Positions 1-12,583 of a stretch of 64,000 bases of DNA are shown here, piece by piece. The position numbers and the translations under genes are program-made. Under the pieces are notes generated by a model. The model searched no databases, had not been told where the DNA came from, and saw only the letters and a program-made list of their open reading frames with translations. The first letter of the stretch is position 1, and the number at the start of each line of letters is the position of its first letter. The stretch is taken from the NCBI GenBank assembly GCA_016758965.1, contig JAEPRB010000060.1:1-64000 (forward strand), written 5' to 3'. The stretch comes from Circinella minor (Eukaryota > Mucoromycota > Mucoromycetes > Mucorales > Lichtheimiaceae).

Positions 1-282
1 GGAATATAATAAATAATTATTTACAACAACTAACAAAAAAAAAAAAAAAAAAAAAAAAAAAAACAAATATGAATAGAAAGGAACACTTTTTTTTTTTGTT
101 TTGTTTTTTCTTCTTCCCTTGAAGAGTAAAACTAATATTAGTGATAATAGTAATAGTAATTTATAAAGTGTTTAGTTATGTAATGATTGTGGGGGGGGTA
201 AATGAAGTGAAGAAGAGAGAGGGGGGGGATATAGAATGAATAGGAATAAATTATAGGGAATAATAATAATAATAATAAAAAA

Positions 283-313
<31 letters not shown>

Positions 314-363
314 TTAATATTTTATATAAATATGCCAAGAAAAAATGCCAAAAAAAAAAAAAA
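1..363. other. Intergenic edge with microsatellites
   Basis: No coding signal is visible. The stretch holds a long A run near 37-63, short G runs, a TAA/AAT microsatellite around 260-280 and a (GT)13 tract at 283-308. It lies downstream of the minus-strand zinc-finger gene and may carry its 3' UTR. Confidence 0.6.
283..308. repeat. (GT)13 microsatellite
   Basis: Uninterrupted GT dinucleotide repeat read directly from the sequence. It lies just beyond the 3' end of the zinc-finger gene. Confidence 0.95.
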
Positions 364-717
364 TTAATGTTGATAAAGTTGATGGTGATTCATTAGATTT
401 CCTTCAGAATGAAATCGTCGTTTACAAGTTGCACATCGTATTCCTTTTGGTTTTATTAACATTTTTGTTTTTGTTGTTGGAAAATCAAATAATAATGAAT
501 TTGAAGAATTGGATGAAGAAGAAGATGAAGAAGGTGTAGGCGATGGTCTTTGTTGTTGTTGTTCTGGTTCATTATTTATAGGATGATATGAATTTATCAT
601 CGTTGATGATGATGTTAATATAGAAGAATGAGATAAAAACCATTCTTCAGCTGTTGGATTCATTGGCCACACTTCTTTTTCTTGTAATAATAAACTAGAT
701 TGTTGTCGATAATACAT
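364..717 (-). CDS. Small single C2H2 zinc-finger protein
   Basis: Single-exon frame of 117 residues with stop TAA at 364-366. The N-terminal 90 residues are low complexity, rich in S, T, Q and P. The extreme C-terminus carries one C2H2 zinc finger: CATC at residues 95-98, 12 residues, then HH and a final H that is the last residue. Several lysines and arginines precede the finger (KTKMLIKPKG). A lone terminal finger suggests a nucleic-acid or protein-binding role, but no specific family is recognised. The start is the first ATG of the frame; an in-frame M at residue 19 is an alternative. It is transcribed away from Rad23, with about 2.7 kb between them. An unseen additional exon cannot be excluded. 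Confidence 0.6.
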   Translation of the reverse strand: MYYRQQSSLLLQEKEVWPMNPTAEEWFLSHSSILTSSSTMINSYHPINNEPEQQQQRPSPTPSSSSSSSNSSNSLLFDFPTTKTKMLIKPKGIRCATCKRRFHSEGNLMNHHQLYQH

Positions 718-3446
718 GATTTTATATATAAATAAATTAAAAATAGTAAAAAAAAAAAGAGATAAGAAAAATAAATTTGTATTTTTTAATCCTTTTTATA
801 GTTTTTTCTAGGACCCGGTAAAATTTGAACCTTCTTCTCCACATTTCCAAAAAAAGGTAAAGTAAAGGGCCTCTTTTTTTTAGGTTGTACAATACATGAC
901 CTTCTAAACCATCCCCTCCCCCTCTCACATATCAATCCTTGCCTGAAATGGATTCTTTACACCACCACCCCTTCCTCACACGCATATATATCATATTTTA
1001 TCAATTAATTCATTTTTATACCATTTGTTGAAATAATTTAATTCTAAAAAGTTTATTATAATGATGATCGAATTTACTTCTCCGTTCTTTTAGGGTCTGT
1101 GCTACAATCTATAAATTATTTCAAAAACATAAATTAATATGTTTCGGTTATAAAAAAAAAAGGTGTCAAAATAATAATGACTTTAATGGAATTTTAGTAT
1201 AACAAAAAGAAAGAAGGATAAAGAAACAAGAAACAATCGAAGCTTTTTTTTTTTTTCTGATCATTGTTGTTATCTATAATCCAATTTTTTTTTTAAAAAA
1301 TATTAATGAACACATAAATAGTTCTTCTTCCCTTGTTGTTGACGACTTTTTATTTTTATTTTTCTGTCCTTACCTCCTTAACCAACATTTCGGGCGTGAG
1401 AACCTTGTTCTTGTTCTTGTTGTTGTTTTGTTGTTGTTGTTTTGTTGTTGTTGTTTTCTTCTTAAAAGGTAGAAAGTCACTTGATGTTGTGTGTTTTACA
1501 TTATGCATTAATAATTTCATTTTTACCAACTGACAACTGGGTAACCCTTTTAATCATTATCATTGTTTTTTTTTTCTCAAGGTATTAACTCTCACGTTTC
1601 TTTTTGAATCCATTTTTTTTTCTTCAAGTAAAAAATTCATTTCATAGTTCAAGGGGGGAAGGCGGAAGAGAAAAAAAAAAAAGGGGGAGGGGGGAATTAT
1701 ACTTTTATGCAATCAGTTCAAAATTTTCCCGCCCTTTTTTTTTTCACTTTTTTTCTTTTTTTTATTCTTGTTGTTCTTGTTGGTAATTGATATTAATTTT
1801 CAATAAATTATATTCGATCATAGAAACCCCCATGATCTTGATTTATTTGGAATATATTGAAAAGAAAAAAAAAAAAGAGCGTGACCTATTAGTTCTTTCA
1901 GCACGCCATATGAGCTTTTTTTTTTTTTTTTTTTTTGCTCCAAACAAGTGCATGGTGTATCTAATGTTTCTTGTCAAGTAACATTCTTTTTTATGATTTC
2001 ACTTGATTATAATTAGGTATAATATCAATTTTTTGATATGTAATCGATTTAAAAATAGTTCTTCGGTAAATTATTGAATAGTTATACAAAAAAAAAAAAG
2101 TTTGTTACACCTTTCTTATATAAAAAATTGCTGAGCCCATTTTAATTTCTTGTTGTCATTAGCAATCAATGGGATATTATAACCATTTTACATAATAATA
2201 ATAATAATAATAATAAAGGAACCTGTGACTTTGGGGTGAAAAATCCCCGGAAATATATAAAAAAATGAGAACTCACAATTTTTTATTGCATTCAGAAAGG
2301 GGAATAAGGAATGTTTATCTTTTTTAGATCAAAGAAAAATATCGAAGCATTTTATTATCAACCTGATTTGAATTGTTCTTTATTCTATTTTTCTAATGAA
2401 TGTTTTGTTTCTTATCTAAATAATCTAGAGAAAGAAAAAAAAAAAGATATTGATCATTCTATATTAATGTTGTTCATTTTGTTTAAAGAAGTCACAAGAA
2501 CTGCCTGTCAAATAATAGTGAACTTTTTTTTTTTTTTTTTTTACTGCTTGTTTTTAAAATAAACTTGCAATGAAAAAAAAAATTCATAAACTTGGATCAA
2601 GTACATATACATTCGAACAACTACGTACTAGTAGAACTATCGTTCTCTAAAAAAGATGAAAATCTCACTACTCAGTCAACTAAAATTTATTATATCAGTA
2701 CATATTATATGAACTTTTTTAAAATTGTTCTCCTAGCAACAGATTTAATACTTGTGTAACAATTCTATCAATCAACATAAATAAAAAGGATGTTTTTAAT
2801 GTAAAATTCCAAGTTACTTTTCAAGTAAGTTAGTTTTATTAAACAAATTATGTTATATAAATATAAACGACTTTTTTTTTTAATTTAACCTTTGAATGGA
2901 AAGATTGCATACATTTATGCAACAGTCAATGGCGGGAAAAAAAAAGGATAAATCTTGAACTTTATATTATGTGATGTTGTATGTGTTATGTGTTTATATA
3001 TAATATGAACCATTGGAAGGTCAAGAGACCTTGAATTTTTGAATCAGATGAGTTCACTTTATTTTTTATGATTACCATGGAAACTTACTCTATCTCTTTT
3101 ACAATAAATAATAAAATAATAATAATAGTTAATATGATAAGAGAATTTCATTTTTATAAGAAAATAATGATTTAATGAATCTATTTCTTCTTTTCACATT
3201 AATAGAGTATGTCATAAAAAAAAAGTTGCATAAAATTACAAATCTTTTATTCAAACCAATAATAATGGGAGCATGACGAATCCTCTCAATTTTCGTGACG
3301 TTTTTGATGCGCCGCTGTAGGAGAAATGCCCTTATGAACATTTGGGATAATGAGCGATACAAAGGCGACGTGGCTTTTTGTGTTTTTTTATTTCACATCT
3401 TTTTTCTTTTATTTTTTTTTTTTATAAAAACAAAATCATGGTTGCA
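718..3446. other. Long gene-free stretch, homopolymer-rich
   Basis: About 2.7 kb between the divergent zinc-finger and Rad23 genes. It contains many A/T runs, GTT repeats near 1410-1455 and a (TAA)n tract near 2191-2215. Short frames here are broken by low complexity and have no recognisable motif. It presumably holds the promoters of both neighbours. No RNA gene is visible. Confidence 0.6.
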
Positions 3447-5116
3447 ATGGTAAATTTTTAATCGAAATACTTTTTTTTTTTTTTGAATTAATAAATTTTA
3501 AAATTAATTCATTATTATTAGCAATTAAATATTAAAACACTTCAACAAAAACAATTTAAATTGGATGTTGAAAGTACTGATACCGTAAGTTTTTTTTTTT
3601 ATTGGGGTGGCGGGGGGGGTTGTAGGTGTAGAGGGTATTACGTAACCTATATATATATATATATATTGCTTATACTTTTAAAAAACTTATATTCAATAGA
3701 TTCTTTCAGTGAAAGAAAAAATTCAAGAATCTCAAGGTCATGACGTTTCTCAACAAAAACTTATTTACTCTGGTAAAAAACCCCCCTCCTCCCTCCTCTC
3801 CCTCCTCCCCTTCCTTCTCCTCATTTTTCTATTCATAATAATAATAATAATAATAATAATATTGTATAAAATAATTTAGGCAAGATCTTGACGGATGATA
3901 AGAAGGTGGAAGAATGTAATATTAATGAAAAAGGTTTTTTGGTTTTAATGGTTTCTAAGGTATAGTTTTTTTTTTTAATAATAAAGAGAGATAGTGTATA
4001 TATATATACTTGAATCGATCTATTAAATATATATATATAATTTAGCCTAAAAATACTGGATCTTCTTCTTCATCTGCTGCGGCTACACCCAAGAAAGAAT
4101 CTGCACCTACTGAAACAAAGACTACACCTTTATCAACAACACCTGCTACACCTTCGGCTCAACCCGCTACACCTGCTACAGCCAATACAACTGAAAGTAC
4201 TACAACCCCTACTACTACTACTACTACTAACACTACTAACACTACTACTACTGCTGCAGCAGCAACTGACTCTGCTACTACACGCGATACAAGAGATGAT
4301 CTTGGTAAATAATAGATAATAATAGATCATTGAAGAACATAATATATAATAACCTTCTTCTTTTTTTTTTTTAGTAACTGGTGATCAATATGAAAGTGTA
4401 ATTCAAAATATGATGGAAATGGGATTTGAAAGAGATCAAATTAAACGTGCTTTAAGAGCAAGTTTTAATAATCCTGAGCGAGCTGTTGAATATTTGTTTA
4501 ATGGTATTCCTGAAAATTTACTTGCTGAAGAACAACAACAACAACAACAACAACACCAAAATACCCAAAATACTACTACTCAAGAATCATTATCACCATC
4601 TCAACAAGAACCTACTTCTAATACTACAACTACACCTACTTCACCTTCTGCAGGTACACTATACAACGACTACTCTTTTTTTTTTTTTTTTAGAAAAAAA
4701 AAAAACAAATTGTTTTAATTTAATATAAAATTTAGGTGGAGGACAACCTCAAAATCTTTTTACAGCTGCTCAACAACAAGCTCAACAACAACAACCAAGA
4801 GGAGGAGGAGGAGGAGGAGGAGAAGGAGTTGATTTTTCACAATTACGTAATACACCTCATTTTCAACAATTAAGACAACTTGTACAAAGTAATCCAGCCA
4901 TGTTACAACCTTTGTTGCAACAATTAGGTGCAGCTAACCCTGAGTTGCTCCGACAGATTAATGCCGATCCACAAAGTTTCTTTCAAATGTTGATGGAAGG
5001 TGTGGATGATACTGAAGGAGGTCAAGGAGATGTTCCACAAGGATCTCAAGTTATTCAAGTAAGTTTTATGTATATATAAATCACAAACCCATCCCCCCCA
5101 CTCCTTCTTTTTTTTT

Positions 5117-5148
<32 letters not shown>

Positions 5149-5510
5149 TAATTAATCTCTCTATTCTTTTTGAAAAATAAAAATAAAAAAAAAAATAGGT
5201 AACTCAAGAAGAAAAAGAAGCTATTGATCGAGTAAGTTTTTTTTTTTACATGGTTTGGATAATAAAATAAAATAAAATAAAAACTAAACTATCTATAATA
5301 ATAATAGCTGGAAGGTCTAGGCTTTGGTCGAGCACAAGCTATTGAAGCCTACTTTGCTTGTGATAAGAATGAAGGTAAAATAGTGAGAGAGAGAGGAGTT
5401 TGGATTATTTTTTCTTTTACCTACTCGGAATTATACTAATAAGTTTTATTGTTATATTAGAATTGGCTGCGAATTATCTATTTGATAATGGAGCTGACGA
5501 CTTTGAATAA
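3447..5510 (+). CDS. RAD23: UV excision repair protein Rad23
   Basis: Ten exons: 3447-3449, 3522-3584, 3700-3772, 3880-3959, 4046-4304, 4375-4653, 4736-5058, 5199-5231, 5308-5374 and 5461-5510, giving 409 residues. An N-terminal ubiquitin-like domain begins [13 protein letters not shown] and includes [18 protein letters not shown]-rich linker follows, then UBA1 ([19 protein letters not shown]), a Q-rich linker, the XPC-binding STI1-type segment ([20 protein letters not shown]) and a C-terminal UBA2 ([19 protein letters not shown]). This is the canonical Rad23 order. In the family it shuttles ubiquitinated proteins to the proteasome and stabilises Rad4/XPC in nucleotide excision repair. Exon 1 is only the initiator ATG, or 12 nt if the in-frame ATG at 3438 is used. 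Confidence 0.95.
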
Positions 5511-5960
5511 AAAAAGAAAGAGAGAGCGAAGGAGCGTGTTTTAAAAAAATCACTTTATTTCTTGGGGATTTTAGTCAAACTCTGTTTCCCCCAATATTTG
5601 GCCCCGAAAAAAAAAAAAAAAAAATTCCATCTATGCAAAACTATAATAATAATAATAATAAATAACAAAAGATAAAAAAAAAAAAAAAGATAGAAAAGGG
5701 TTTTTTTTTTTGCTTGGTTTTATATAAATTAATTCAAATCATACATATATAAAAATATATATAGACAATAGATTTCTATTTGATAAAAAACTATTGTTTG
5801 GGATCTAGGTGAATTAGGAAAACAATAATTTTGGGGGGGTAAATAAGTCACAATTCAACCAGCAAAAAAAAAAAGAAAAGTTTTGATAACCCGCTATTTT
5901 TTTTTTCCAATATTTTTTTTTTTCTCAGCCCCAAGAACTTCCTGAAAGTGAAAGCCTGTT

Positions 5961-5995
<35 letters not shown>

Positions 5996-6023
5996 CTTTA
6001 ATTTCCCTCTTTCTTTCCTTCTT
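5511..6023. other. Rad23-Nap1 spacer
   Basis: About 0.5 kb containing the Rad23 3' UTR and the Nap1 promoter/leader. Runs of A (near 5607-5624 and 5673-5688) and a 31-T run at 5963-5993 lie just upstream of the Nap1 start. No coding content is seen. Confidence 0.6.
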
Positions 6024-7917
6024 ATGGATCAGCAATCAGGTAAAAAAAAAAAAAAAGTTTTTGATTGTTTTTTTTTTTTTCTTTTCTTTTCTTTTTAAAA
6101 AAAAAGATTAAACTAAATTGAATTATTTATTATTATTCTTTAAAAAAAACAAAAAGCTTCCAACAACGTTGATATAAAGAACACTAAATTGGAGCAATCC
6201 TTAGCACCTACACCTCAGAATACACCTATTAATCCAGCACCCATTACTTCCACTTATCGTCCCAACGTTACTACTATTTCAGAAGATATGGAAACTATTA
6301 CTACACCTGGTAATATATATATATATATATAACTTTGAATTCAAAAAAAAAAAAAAAAAAAAGTTATATATTTGGGGATAATATTTGTTTTTTGTTTTTT
6401 TCTGACAGAAAAAAAAAAAATATTTTTTTTCCTCTTTTTTTTTTTTAGGCGCCTCTGGCAAATCAAATGCTTTAGCTGGAGCATTTACTAGTAACCCTGC
6501 TTTAATTAGTATGTTACAAGGTAAATTAGGTACTCTTGTCGGTCAATCTTCTGGATATATTGAATCCCTTCCTGAACCTGTCAAGCGTCGTATCAATGGT
6601 TTAAAATATTTACAATCACAACATGCTGAATTGGAAGGAAAATTCCAAGAAGAAGTATTAGCATTAGAAAAGAAATATTTGGAACTTTATAAACCATTGT
6701 ATGCTAAACGTGCTCAAGTTGTCGTGGGTCAATATGAACCTACTGAACAAGAAGTAGAAGCTGGTAAAAAAGTGGATGAAGAGGATGAAGAAGAACAAGA
6801 AACACAAGAAAAGACTGAACAAGAAAAGAAAGAACAATCAAAGAATAATGATGATGAAGATACAACGGATGTCAAGGGTATTCCTGAATTTTGGTTGACT
6901 GCTTTAAAGAATCATCCTCAAATGGGTGAATCCATTACAGAGGAAGATGAAGATGTTTTGAAACATTTGGTAGATGTTCGTATGTCTTATATGGATAAAC
7001 CTGGTTTCAAACTTGAATTTGTATTTGATGAAAATGATTATTTCACTGATAAGTCTCTTATGAAGACTTATTATTATCAAGAACATGCTCAAGGAGGTGA
7101 TTTTGTTTATGATCATGCTGAAGGTTCCAAGATTAATTGGAAAGAAGGCAAAGATTTAACTGTCACTGTTGAAACTAAGAAGCAACGTCATAAGGGTAAA
7201 AAAAAAAAAATTATTATTTTATTAAAAAAAAAAGGGGACGAATGGGAAGTATATATTAACCTATATAATTTTAGGTACCAACAAGACTCGTGTTGTCAAA
7301 CGTACTGTTCCTGCTGATACTTTCTTTACTTTCTTCAGTCCACCTGTTTTCCCTGGTGAAAACGAAGAACTTGATGAAGAAGAAGCTGAAGGTTTAGATG
7401 CTAAATTAGAAGCTGATTATGAAATGGGTAATATTCTTTTTTCTCATTGAATGCATAAAAAAGTTTTTTTTTTTTTGGGGGTCAATCAAAAACACATTGT
7501 AAGGGGGGGTAAACTCAAATTATAATTATAATTTTATAGGTGAAGAATTCAAGGATAAGATTATTCCTCATGCCGTTGATTATTTCACTGGTAAAGCTTT
7601 AGAATATGAAGATTTTGAAGGTGATGATGATTTTGAAGATGATTTCTATGATGATGAAGATGATTCTGAAGATGATGATGATGAAGATGAAAGTGACGAT
7701 GATGACGATGACGATGGCAAGGTATAAAATTATTTAGTATTTACTTTTTGTGTTGTGTGTTGTGTTGTGTGTGTGTTGGGGGGGGGGAGTAGGGCGGTTG
7801 TTGGGGTTTTTTTTTTTTTTTTTTTTTTCAGATATATAATAATTTTAACACTCAAATTCAATTTTAAAATAGCAACCTACTAAGGGTGAAAATGCACCTG
7901 AATGCAAGCAATCTTAA
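6024..7917 (+). CDS. NAP1: Nucleosome assembly protein Nap1
   Basis: Six exons: 6024-6039, 6157-6309, 6449-7195, 7275-7427, 7540-7721 and 7873-7917, giving 431 residues. The NAP fold is recognisable: [16 protein letters not shown], a long helix with [45 protein letters not shown], and FFTFFSPP followed by an acidic tail (long D/E stretch). The protein ends CKQS, a CaaX-type prenylation box like that reported for other Nap1 proteins. The family is a H2A-H2B chaperone moving between cytoplasm and nucleus, and in yeast binds the mitotic cyclin Clb2. An acidic insert ([13 protein letters not shown]) lies between the dimerisation helix and core. The length is normal for the family. Confidence 0.95.
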
Positions 7918-8802
7918 AAAAAAAAATTATATATAATTCCTTTTCTCTTTCCATAATCTTTTATTGCATATTGTGTGTATTCTTTCCCCCCCCCTCTTTT
8001 ATATATATATATATATATATATAAAACCAAACCCTTTTTTCCCAAAATTGTATCATGTTATTTACAAGATAAAAAACAAAACAAAAAAAAAAAAGAGAGA
8101 TATTGTTAAAAGAAACTGTAGAAAACAGTTTTTTTATTATTATTATTATATATTATATTTGATTTCACCTGTTTTGAGTTCTATAAAGAAAAAAAAAGAG
8201 GTAGTAGTCTATATCACTAATTATTAGTTTCCAATGGATGAAATCAATGCGGTCTATCAATTTGTTTTTTCCTCCCCATCAAAGTTTTTTTTTTTTTTCT
8301 TTAAATTTACACATATTAAAATTATTATTTCAAAATACTAGTATTTAAACAATATCAACAACGAGTACTTTACCAGACATCTATTGTCTGGTATTCTAAC
8401 TCCTCTTTTTGGTATATTCATGTTATTAAAAAGTATAGTATACCAAAATATCAAATAAACCAAATATTACAAAAAAGATCCCATCATGCGGGTGCTAATG
8501 GTCATGGAAATCAACATCACCTTGACGATCTATTCTATAATTATGAAAAAAGACGACCTAGAATAATTAAACCTATACTTTTACAACAACAACAACAAAA
8601 GAGGGAATGGCATAATTCATTTTATTATTATCAACAATACTATTATCATCATTCATTTTTTACAAAAGGAAAATATAATTATACACGTGACCCATGGGGA
8701 TATTATAACAAGTATAATTGCCGCAGCAATCACCGTCGGTCCTTTTCTTTGTCTTTTTCTCCTTTTTATAATAATAATAACAACAACAACAAACGATCTT
8801 TC
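7918..8802. other. Upstream region of HAD-like gene, partly open frame
   Basis: The first 400 nt (Nap1 3' UTR) are low complexity. From about 8320 to 8802 the reading frame of the downstream gene stays open with no ATG, and its composition (Q, N, H and Y stretches) resembles coding sequence. It may be a 5' exon of that gene joined at an AG near 8340-8341 to an unidentified first exon. Confidence 0.4.
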
Positions 8803-9969
8803 ATGACCGACAGTTCAACTATTGCTTCTTCATCGAATAGAACTCATGTTCATGATCGTAGTAGAGAAAGAGGCATGAGGGGTGGTCGTGGACGAGGAAC
8901 ACGTGGTCATCGTGGTGGATTGAACTCATTGTTTAATCAATACCAAAACAATCACCATTATACACCAAAAACAATCATTCAAACACCAAGACAAGTAAAA
9001 GAATGGACTTTATTTAATGAAAATAATGAAAAAAGTATAGGATCCTCTCTTCTTCCTAACCAAGCACCTAGTCAAAGTTATTTGACTACAAGTCAAGAAC
9101 CTTCCAAATTATTGACGGACCCTATGGATAAGAAAAAAAAATTAATTATTCTTGATTTAAATGGCACATTGGTAAAAAAAAAAAAAAAAGAATATAATTT
9201 ATCAAAAAAAAAAAAAAAAAAACTAATGAAGGAGGGGAGGGGTTATATATATATATAGGCAAGTCGTACACCGAATCGACAAAGTATGTATGTTCGACCT
9301 TATCAAGATCAATTCCTTGATTATATTTTCAAATATTTTAAAGTCATGGTATGGAGTTCTGCACAACCTCATTCAGTCACTCATATGTGTCAATTATTTG
9401 GAGCATATGAAGAAAAATTATTACGTATGTGGGATCGACGTTATTTTAACTTGTCAACAAGTAATTATAATCGAAAATCACAAACGATCAAAGATTTGGA
9501 AATTGTTTGGAAAGGATTAGGAGAGGAGAATGAATTTGATGCTACCAATACTATTTTAATTGATGATTCACCTGCCAAAGCAATTGTTCAACCTTATAAT
9601 AGTATTCATTTATCTGAATTCAATCATATGTCTCCTTCATTTTTAAAATATGGTGAAGATGAATTATTACATGTTGTTCATTATTTAGAACGATTACGAA
9701 CACAAAGTAATGTATGTCATTTTATGTTCAACGAACCATTTAAAAGTATGGATCCTACACAAAAAAATAAAGTCAATGAAGATGATTTCAAGGCCTATCA
9801 TTATATATTTGGTCAAGAAGGTAGAAGATTACATGATTTTAATCCAACAAAACAACAAAAGAACAAGAAGAAAGAAGGAAAGGGAAAGGAAAAAAAAAAG
9901 GAAGAAGAAGAAGAAGAAGACAAGGAAATAAGAAAGATTGAACAACAACTTGAAATTACAAAGTTATAA
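8803..9969 (+). CDS. FCP1/NIF-like HAD-family protein with DLNGT motif
   Basis: Two exons, (about 8320 or) 8803-9171 and 9259-9969; at least 359 residues from the first in-frame ATG. The N-terminus has an arginine/glycine-rich patch (RERGMRGGRGRGTRG), suggesting RNA binding. The HAD core begins LIILDLNGTL, interrupted by a phase-0 intron right after the motif, and continues with YVRPYQDQFLDYIF, VMVWSSAQPH and TILIDDSPAKA. These are motifs of the NLI-interacting-factor/FCP1 phosphatase fold. In that fold the first motif is DxDxT; here the second Asp is Asn, so catalysis is uncertain. The C-terminus is a K/E-rich charged tail. The substrate is unknown. The true start may be further upstream. 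Confidence 0.8.
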
Positions 9970-10948
9970 TAAAAATAAGTGTGGACATTGATTTCATGCT
10001 GTTTTGTTTGTTTGAGTATATTCTACGTAGGGTTATACAACATAACAACAATGAAAGATCTCAATGTTCTCTTTTTGTAGTGTTTAATCGGGAATTGTAT
10101 ATTATATATTTTATTTATGTTATCACATATCGATTATATATTTTAAGAGGGATGTATATGAACTCAGACTATATACGTTTGCCCATTCAGAAAATCTTAT
10201 ATAAAACAAGAGAAAGAAAGAAATATTTTTTTTTTTTTTTACAGAAAGATCAAAGTAGAAAATAGAAAAAAAACCTCAAATGGAATTGGAGTTGTGCTTA
10301 TCAGTTATTAGATCAAATGTTTCATACATGAAAAGAGAGAGAGAGAGAGAGAGAAAAAACTTTAAAGTTCATAGATGATAAGATACACAGCCTCATAAAA
10401 TTGGGAAACCAAACAAATGTATAATAATAATAATAATAATGCGGTCGATCTTTTTTATCTGCAAGGTTTATAAACATGAATGTATAATTTGTCATTTATG
10501 ATTGAACATAATATATTTTTTATAAATCGTGTTAAGAAAAACCTCAATGAGAAAGGAAAGGAACTCATTTCTCATAGAAATTTTTGAACCAAAAAGTTGA
10601 AAACAATCAAATGGTTTTTTTTTTAAGATCAAGATGAGAGAGAGAGAGAGAGAGAGAGAAAGAAAGAGATAAAAATAAACTTTTTTGTGTTGCCCCAAAA
10701 AAGTAAAAATAAATAAAGAAAGAAAGAAAGAAAAAGCGGGGAGTACAAACTCTTATTGAGAATTTACTTTATTTGCGTAACACCAATCCCAAAAAAAGTA
10801 ACGCTCGAATTTTTTTTATTTTTACCTTTTTCAAAGAAAATCTTTTTTTTTTTTTTTTTGTTTTCTTTTTTCTTTTCTTTCTTTCTTTTTGCAACCACTA
10901 CTTCTTTTTCTTAATTTCTATTAAAGAAATAAATTCTACAAGCAAGCC
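9970..10948. other. Spacer before GT2 gene
   Basis: About 1 kb of AT-rich sequence with (GA)n tracts near 10335-10356 and 10635-10658 and pyrimidine runs just before the GT2 start. It presumably contains the GT2 promoter. No gene is seen. Confidence 0.6.
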
Positions 10949-12243
10949 ATGTTGTATCTAACGAATGATACGGGATTGCTACCCTTCTTTCTTCCTCTTG
11001 GAATTATTGGTGTCTATCGTTACCTTTGGTTCTTTATTCGTGTGATTGCTTGGTTAATATATAAACCTCGACGACCTAAACCTAATCCAACTTATAATTC
11101 TGAAGAAGATGTTACTATTATTGTACCTACCATTGATGCAGGTGAAGAATTCAAGATTGCTGCACGTAGTTGGCTTGCTTGTAAACCTAAAGAAATTGTA
11201 ATTATTACTGAAACAAAAATGCGTGGCCCATTACAAGAACTGGCAAATGAAGTAGATCCTGAACGTATTCGTGTTTTAACTGTACCTAAAGCCAATAAAC
11301 GATTACAAATGGTAGCAGGTATTAATGCAACATCTACAGAAATTTTAGTATTTGCAGATGATGATGCTATTTGGAAACCTACCATGTTGGATTATATTTT
11401 AGCCTGTTTTGAAGATTTAAAAATGGGTGGTGTTGGAACAAGTCAAAAAGTACATGCTGTAGATCCAGGAGGTCATCAAACCATGTGGGAAATTTTAGCT
11501 GGTTATCGTTTAACAAGTCGTAATATTGAAATTGCTGCATCCACTCATATTGATGGTGGTATCTGTTGTTTATCAGGTCGTACAGCTGCTTATCGTACTT
11601 TGATTTTAAAAGATCCAGCTTTTCAATATTGTTTTACAAATGATCTGTGGCTCGGCAAATATCCATTAAATTCAGGTGATGACAAGTTTTTGACACGATG
11701 GATGTATTCGCATGGTTGGAATACTTATGCACAAATTTGTGATGAGGCTGAGTTGGATTCTACCTTTAAGAATAATTGGCGTTTCTTAAAGCAAGTACTT
11801 CGTTGGACTCGTAATACATGGCGTTCAGATTTTCGTTCTTTATTTACTGAACGTTATATTTGGCGTCGTCATCCTTATGTTGCTTTTACTATGCTTGACA
11901 AGATTTTTAATCCAATTACTTTATTAGCTGGTCCTGCATTAGTCACTGTGTATGCTGTGAAACAAACTATTTTTATTCCACCTACTGAAAATCCATTACC
12001 TGGTTGGAATATTGCTGTTTCTTATATTTGTTGGTTATTATTCACACGTGCATTGAAATTATTTCCTCACTTTTTACGTCGTCCATTGGATATTTGGGTT
12101 ATTCCATTCTGGTTAATTTTTAATTATTATTTTGCTATTATGAAGATTTATGCTTTATTTACATTACACGAGGTAAAAACAACAGGAGGGAAGGAGATCA
12201 AGCGAGTGAAGTAAAAAAGGAGGGAAGATTTATTGATATGCAT

Positions 12244-12281
<38 letters not shown>

Positions 12282-12583
12282 TTGGTTGGGGTACTCGTGC
12301 AGGTGTTGGAACAACATTAGCAGCTGATATTAAAGAAGAAGAAGATGATGAAGATGATCCAAATCATCCAGTAAAGATTGAAATGTCACAAATGAATACA
12401 CCAGCCCAACAAGAACGTCAACATTATTTACAACAACAACAACAAAATCATCCTTATCCTACTTATCGTCAAGAATTAGCTAATGTGGATGGAAATGGTA
12501 CACAACCTTATTATTATCATGATTCTAGTTCAAACGAAAATACATCAAGTAGATTGGTTGAATCACATCCATCAGAGCGGTAA
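10949..12583 (+). CDS. Membrane glycosyltransferase family 2 (polysaccharide synthase-like)
   Basis: Exons 10949-12172 and 12281-12583, 508 residues. A hydrophobic N-terminal segment (about residues 10-37) precedes a GT2 catalytic domain. Visible elements are VTIIVPTIDAGEEF, the donor-binding VFADDDA, the acceptor-side acid motif NSGDDKFLT and the processive-synthase signature QVLRW. Several C-terminal membrane spans follow (LLAGPALVTVYAV, ISYICWLLF region, VIPFWLIFNYYFAIMKIYALF), then a Q/N-rich cytosolic tail in exon 2. This architecture matches fungal single-domain GT2 proteins related to hyaluronan/chitin synthases (Cps1 and the hyphal-growth GT2 family). It probably makes or exports a cell-surface polysaccharide; donor sugar and product cannot be read from sequence. 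Confidence 0.88.
12248..12280. repeat. (AT)n tract inside intron, abutting acceptor
   Basis: An AT dinucleotide run fills the end of the GT2 intron and runs straight into its AG acceptor at 12279-12280. Confidence 0.9.

Noticed and set aside
737..928. Minus-strand frame and tRNA-like GGTTCAAAT word near 830
   Set aside because: The TTCAAAT word is not enclosed by a pairing T-stem, and no A-box or acceptor stem is found. The frame is low-complexity K/F/Y.
4133..4330. Ser/Cys-rich minus-strand frame
   Set aside because: Antisense of the Thr/Ala-rich linker of Rad23.
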